From SIG440 sp045592585 (GTDB lineage: Bacteria; Bacillota; Clostridia; Monoglobales; Monoglobaceae): 25,035 nt of DNA. The DNA is taken from positions 1 to 25,035 of the forward strand of contig JAZNVB010000017.1 of assembly GCA_045592585.1 (NCBI GenBank), read 5' to 3'. Positions 22,237 through 25,035 of this stretch are shown here, piece after piece. Position 1 is the first letter of the stretch. Each line of letters begins with the position of its first letter. The notes under the pieces are model-generated. The model saw only the letters and a program-made list of their open reading frames with translations, made no database searches and had not been told where the DNA came from. The position numbers were made by a program, and so were the translations under genes.

Positions 22237-23673
22237 TCAAATATTTACCGAATAGTCTTTTTTAAATCCATGTGCCCCAAAAATTTGCCATTTCCCTATT
22301 CCCAGCCTTTGCATAATTGCCTTTCGTTCTTCTGCACAAAGCTCCGGGTTTGTATCAACAGATGTCATAAGGATAGGTGCATACTGGTTGTATTCTGCCT
22401 GTTCTTTCGTCAATCCGTGGACATTGATATAAATATCTCCGGTAATTGCAATATGATTTCGATAGTCAATAAGAACGATTTCACCGGGTAGGTGTCCCCC
22501 CTGTCCCTCGTACACTTCGAAATGAAGTTCTCCAAAATCGAAAAAGCCAATTTGAGTAAGAGGTTCTTCAGGATTTTCTGTATCATCCCACAATGCTGTA
22601 ACCTTATCGGGATTTACCGTTTTATACGAAGTAAGTAATTTACAAATATTAACATACGGTTTGTGCAAAGAATTTTCCTCTCTATACCCGTCTTTTCCAT
22701 TATATTCTTTATTTAAGCACATTGCGGTTTTATGACTGGCAATAACTTCATCAAACAGTGGCAATAGTCCACAATGGTCAACATCGGCATGCGTTATAAG
22801 TATTGTTTTCTTAATCTCATTAAATTCTGGTATAATCTCTTTCCATACTCTTAGCATTTCTTCTTTATAGCAAGCATAACCGCTGTCTATAAACAAATAT
22901 TTTCTGTCGCTGTTTATAATGATTGTATTACTTCCGCAAGGAGGTTCTATCAATATTATCTCGGTCTTTTCGGTGATTTTGTGTTTGGTTATGCGAGGAG
23001 AAAAATTCCTTCCCTTTGAAGCACCAAGTAATTCTGCAAATTTGCTGATACTGTCAAAGGTACGATACGGAGATAAGCCCTGTTCGTCCAACGTCTGCAT
23101 AGCAAGATTAACATGTACTAAAAGTTCCTTGCTTATATCGGGGGTTAACCCCATAATCTGCGCCAGTCCCATAACATATGTACTGTAAAAAATACTATTA
23201 TCATAAACCTTCTCTGAGCTATTATAGTCTATCATTCGAACCTTACATATTTTTTCAACTTCCTTCAAAAATTCAGATATTTTTTGAGAATCATCAACAT
23301 ACAAGCCCATCTTAAAATACTGATAACTTGTTCCGTTCTCTTGTGAACTTATATATGATATGTTAAAATTGAAGCTGTCAATAAGAGTCAAAACATCCGT
23401 AACACTTCCCGGAACATCTTTTAGACAGAATTCCAACAGAACAATGCTTGTTTTCGAGTCACTACTTTGCAGATAACCAATCTTTTCAAGTTCGCTATCT
23501 GCTTTTTTCAGTTGCTCCTCAGTTCCTTCTGCATCTATAAACAACGTATGCGAATCTACCGCCTTGTTGTAACTTACACGAGTAATATTAATTCCTAATG
23601 CCGAAAAGCACTTACTCGCTTTTAAAAATGCGCCAATACGATTTGGCATTGATGTTATATATGTTTTTTTCAT
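22237..23673 (-). CDS. Tandem ACT domain - metallo-beta-lactamase-fold fusion hydrolase
   Basis: A 478-aa cytoplasmic protein in three parts. ACT domain 1 is at about 3-70 (MPNRIGAF, INITRVSYN) and ACT domain 2 at about 75-148 (KDVPGSV, FNISYISSQ), like amino-acid-sensing domains of aromatic and branched-chain pathways. A helical linker covers 150-230. The metallo-beta-lactamase fold fills 235-478, with metal ligands THADVDH (H295, D297, D299, H300), H394 in GGHLPGE, D413 in ITGDIYIN and H468 in FGAHGF; the first motif has Asp in place of the usual second His. A ligand-regulated hydrolase is inferred; substrate and effector are unknown. GAGGAAG precedes the ATG. The gene is bracketed by 34-bp direct repeats, which may mean it came in as a unit. 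Confidence 0.85.
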   Translation of the reverse strand: MKKTYITSMPNRIGAFLKASKCFSALGINITRVSYNKAVDSHTLFIDAEGTEEQLKKADSELEKIGYLQSSDSKTSIVLLEFCLKDVPGSVTDVLTLIDSFNFNISYISSQENGTSYQYFKMGLYVDDSQKISEFLKEVEKICKVRMIDYNSSEKVYDNSIFYSTYVMGLAQIMGLTPDISKELLVHVNLAMQTLDEQGLSPYRTFDSISKFAELLGASKGRNFSPRITKHKITEKTEIILIEPPCGSNTIIINSDRKYLFIDSGYACYKEEMLRVWKEIIPEFNEIKKTILITHADVDHCGLLPLFDEVIASHKTAMCLNKEYNGKDGYREENSLHKPYVNICKLLTSYKTVNPDKVTALWDDTENPEEPLTQIGFFDFGELHFEVYEGQGGHLPGEIVLIDYRNHIAITGDIYINVHGLTKEQAEYNQYAPILMTSVDTNPELCAEERKAIMQRLGIGKWQIFGAHGFKKDYSVNI

Positions 23674-23713
23674 GTATCTTCCTCGCTTTCGTCAATATCC
23701 GACAATCTTACTA

Positions 23714-23747
23714 TAAAGGCTGTATAATCTAGATGCCAATGTTTTTA
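23714..23747. repeat. 34-bp direct repeat, copy B
   Basis: Second copy, upstream of the ACT-MBL gene, same orientation and 1541 bp from copy A. On minus it contains TTGGCA, with TATAGT 18 bp later just outside the repeat, a possible promoter that copy A lacks. Confidence 0.72.
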
Positions 23748-23800
23748 AATAATAGCTTGTGTTCAGTTAAAGCAAAAAACATTTGTGGTATTATCGTTTT

Positions 23801-25035
23801 TTACATTTGTAAAAAATCATCGACAGTAATAGTTGTAAGCTCCTCATTAGTAGGATTTTTTATATCTACAATCCTTCCCGACTGTATTTCAATTAATCTC
23901 TCGAAAATATTTCTCACTTCGCGTCCATTACCAAAATTACTGCACCTATTAATATATACTTTTTCAAAATATTCTTCCAAAATCGGAACAAGTTCTGCTT
24001 GAATAAGGTATTGATTCTTCTCCAAAAATGATATAAATATATTAAAAAGTTCTTCTCCTGTATAATCAGGGAAATTAATATATTTATTAAAGCGAGACTT
24101 TAACCCAGGATTTGAATCAATAAACCTTCTCATAGGTTCATCATATCCAGCAACAATAACTACGAAATCATCCCTATGGTCCTCCATTTCCTTGAGCAAA
24201 ACTTCAATGGCTTCACGGCCAAAATCATTTTCAGATTTTTCCACATAGAGAGAATATGCTTCGTCAATAAATAAAACACCGCCCATAGCTTTGTCGATAA
24301 TATTTTGAGTTTTAATGGCTGTTTGACCTACATATCCTGCAACAAGTTCACTTCTGTCGACTTCAACACAATGCCCTTTACTTAAATATCCTAACGCACT
24401 GTAAATTTTAGCAATCATTCGAGCCACAGTTGTTTTCCCAGTACCAGGGTTTCCAGTAAAAACAAGATGTTGAGATGTTTCAGGAACTATTATACCCCTT
24501 TCTTGCCGTATTCTGCGAACTTGTACAAGATTTGTTAAATTAACAACTTCTGACTTTACAGATTGTAGTCCGATCAATTCATCAAGTTCTTTTTTACATT
24601 GTTCCAGCTTTACTACATTGAATAAGTTTTGACTATTCTCCTCTGCTTCTACGATTTCTTCGATTACGGCATTCTTTTCCTTTCGAGCATTCATATAATC
24701 ATTGAAAGGTGTTTCGACTGTTGAAATACTTTTTTGCTGTTTTCGCTTCTCTTCCATAAACAGTTCCATTCCACCCTCGGAATTAAATAAACTAAATGGC
24801 ATTGCACCTTTCGGGGCATCATTCTCAACAGATTCTATTAAATCAATAAGGCATACTTCAAGTTCAGCTCTTTTTGCTAGGTCTTCTATCAATACAATCC
24901 ACTTATTTATATAATCTATTCCCGCACTCGTCATTTTCCACTTTGATTCTTGACTATCAACAGTCCAGAAAATAACCTCAAATAAATTCTCTTGAATATT
25001 ATTATCACCATGATTATTTTCCAACAGAAGATTTA
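23801..25035 (-). CDS. CbxX/SpoVK-type AAA+ ATPase, 5' end outside window
   Basis: The frame is open to the right edge; the first in-window start candidate is a TTG at 25022-25024 without a ribosome binding site, so the N-terminus is probably beyond 25035. About 407 residues are visible. The first 130 are acidic and of unknown fold. The AAA+ module follows: DELIGLQSVKSEV, Walker A GNPGTGKT (191-198), a pore-loop-like YVGQTA (231-236), Walker B VLFIDE (250-255), arginine finger R311 in LKSRFNKY and sensor 2 GNGREVRN. CbxX/CfxQ, SpoVK and EccA share this module and remodel protein partners. The gene is richer in A and T than its neighbours and sits at the window edge, so it may belong to an accessory cluster to the right. 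No partner can be named. Confidence 0.88.
   Translation of the reverse strand, partial: NLLLENNHGDNNIQENLFEVIFWTVDSQESKWKMTSAGIDYINKWIVLIEDLAKRAELEVCLIDLIESVENDAPKGAMPFSLFNSEGGMELFMEEKRKQQKSISTVETPFNDYMNARKEKNAVIEEIVEAEENSQNLFNVVKLEQCKKELDELIGLQSVKSEVVNLTNLVQVRRIRQERGIIVPETSQHLVFTGNPGTGKTTVARMIAKIYSALGYLSKGHCVEVDRSELVAGYVGQTAIKTQNIIDKAMGGVLFIDEAYSLYVEKSENDFGREAIEVLLKEMEDHRDDFVVIVAGYDEPMRRFIDSNPGLKSRFNKYINFPDYTGEELFNIFISFLEKNQYLIQAELVPILEEYFEKVYINRCSNFGNGREVRNIFERLIEIQSGRIVDIKNPTNEELTTITVDDFLQM

Noticed and set aside
22229..22250. Terminator of the ACT-MBL gene
   Set aside because: CGGTAAA and TTTACCG form a 7-bp stem overlapping the stop region but without a T tract, so it is too weak to list.
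1..25035. tRNA or rRNA genes
   Set aside because: I saw no sequence with the T-arm and acceptor pattern of a tRNA and no rRNA signature on either strand.

Overview
The window looks like a chromosomal segment of a low- to mid-GC Firmicute of the class Clostridia, probably a gut or anaerobic lineage. The reasons are Gram-positive marker genes (hprK, whiA, long-form hpf, a DivIVA-like coiled-coil protein, rhodanese-less thiI), AGGAGG-type ribosome binding sites nearly everywhere, TTGACA/TATAAT promoters, and terminators with short GC stems and T tracts. I could run no database search, so family names rest on motif recognition. Almost every gene is on the minus strand; only a small glycosyltransferase-like gene and an S24 repressor gene are on plus.

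Region 1 (1-3236) is accessory and probably belongs to a mobile element or its edge. It holds a 3'-truncated secreted protein with Cys-pair modules, a winged-helix replication-initiator-type protein of the kind carried by Clostridial integrative elements, and a 59-aa Cys-rich protein with a strong ribosome binding site. After these come 622 bases without a recognisable protein gene. That stretch has a near-consensus rightward promoter inside a dyad, a possible RNA of about 220 nt ending at a strong terminator, a duplicated 46-bp module, and an array of seven small hairpins whose GAAAT-type spacers flip orientation in the middle.

Region 2 (3237-6800) is housekeeping: a DivIVA-like gene with its own promoter, then cysteine desulfurase - thiI - pncC. 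The desulfurase is the expected sulfur donor for ThiI, and the thiI and pncC genes overlap by 4 nt. Region 3 (6801-8459) contains the truncated glycosyltransferase-like protein and a compact switch: an S24 LexA-like repressor with an intact Ala-Gly autocleavage site, divergent from a 44-aa membrane protein. Between them are two near-consensus promoters and a cluster of GTTTCG-type sites, including a perfect 18-bp inverted pair. This resembles an SOS or prophage-type damage switch.

Region 4 (8460-11863) encodes a secreted stalk-domain protein, a CapA-like lipoprotein and the ribosome hibernation factor. Region 5 (11993-20257) is a long minus-strand operon from a consensus promoter: hprK - PHP phosphatase - murB - whiA - dnaE - CDF transporter. 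The rapZ and yvcK genes that usually lie between murB and whiA in relatives are absent.

Region 6 (20319-25035) holds a TIGR04076 protein, a ridA-AEC transporter pair, an unusual fusion of tandem ACT domains to a metallo-beta-lactamase fold flanked by 34-bp near-identical direct repeats, and a 5'-truncated CbxX/SpoVK-type AAA+ ATPase that is visibly more AT-rich than its neighbours.

The best candidates for something undescribed are the hairpin array with its duplicated module, the repressor/mini-membrane-protein switch, and the ACT-MBL gene between direct repeats.
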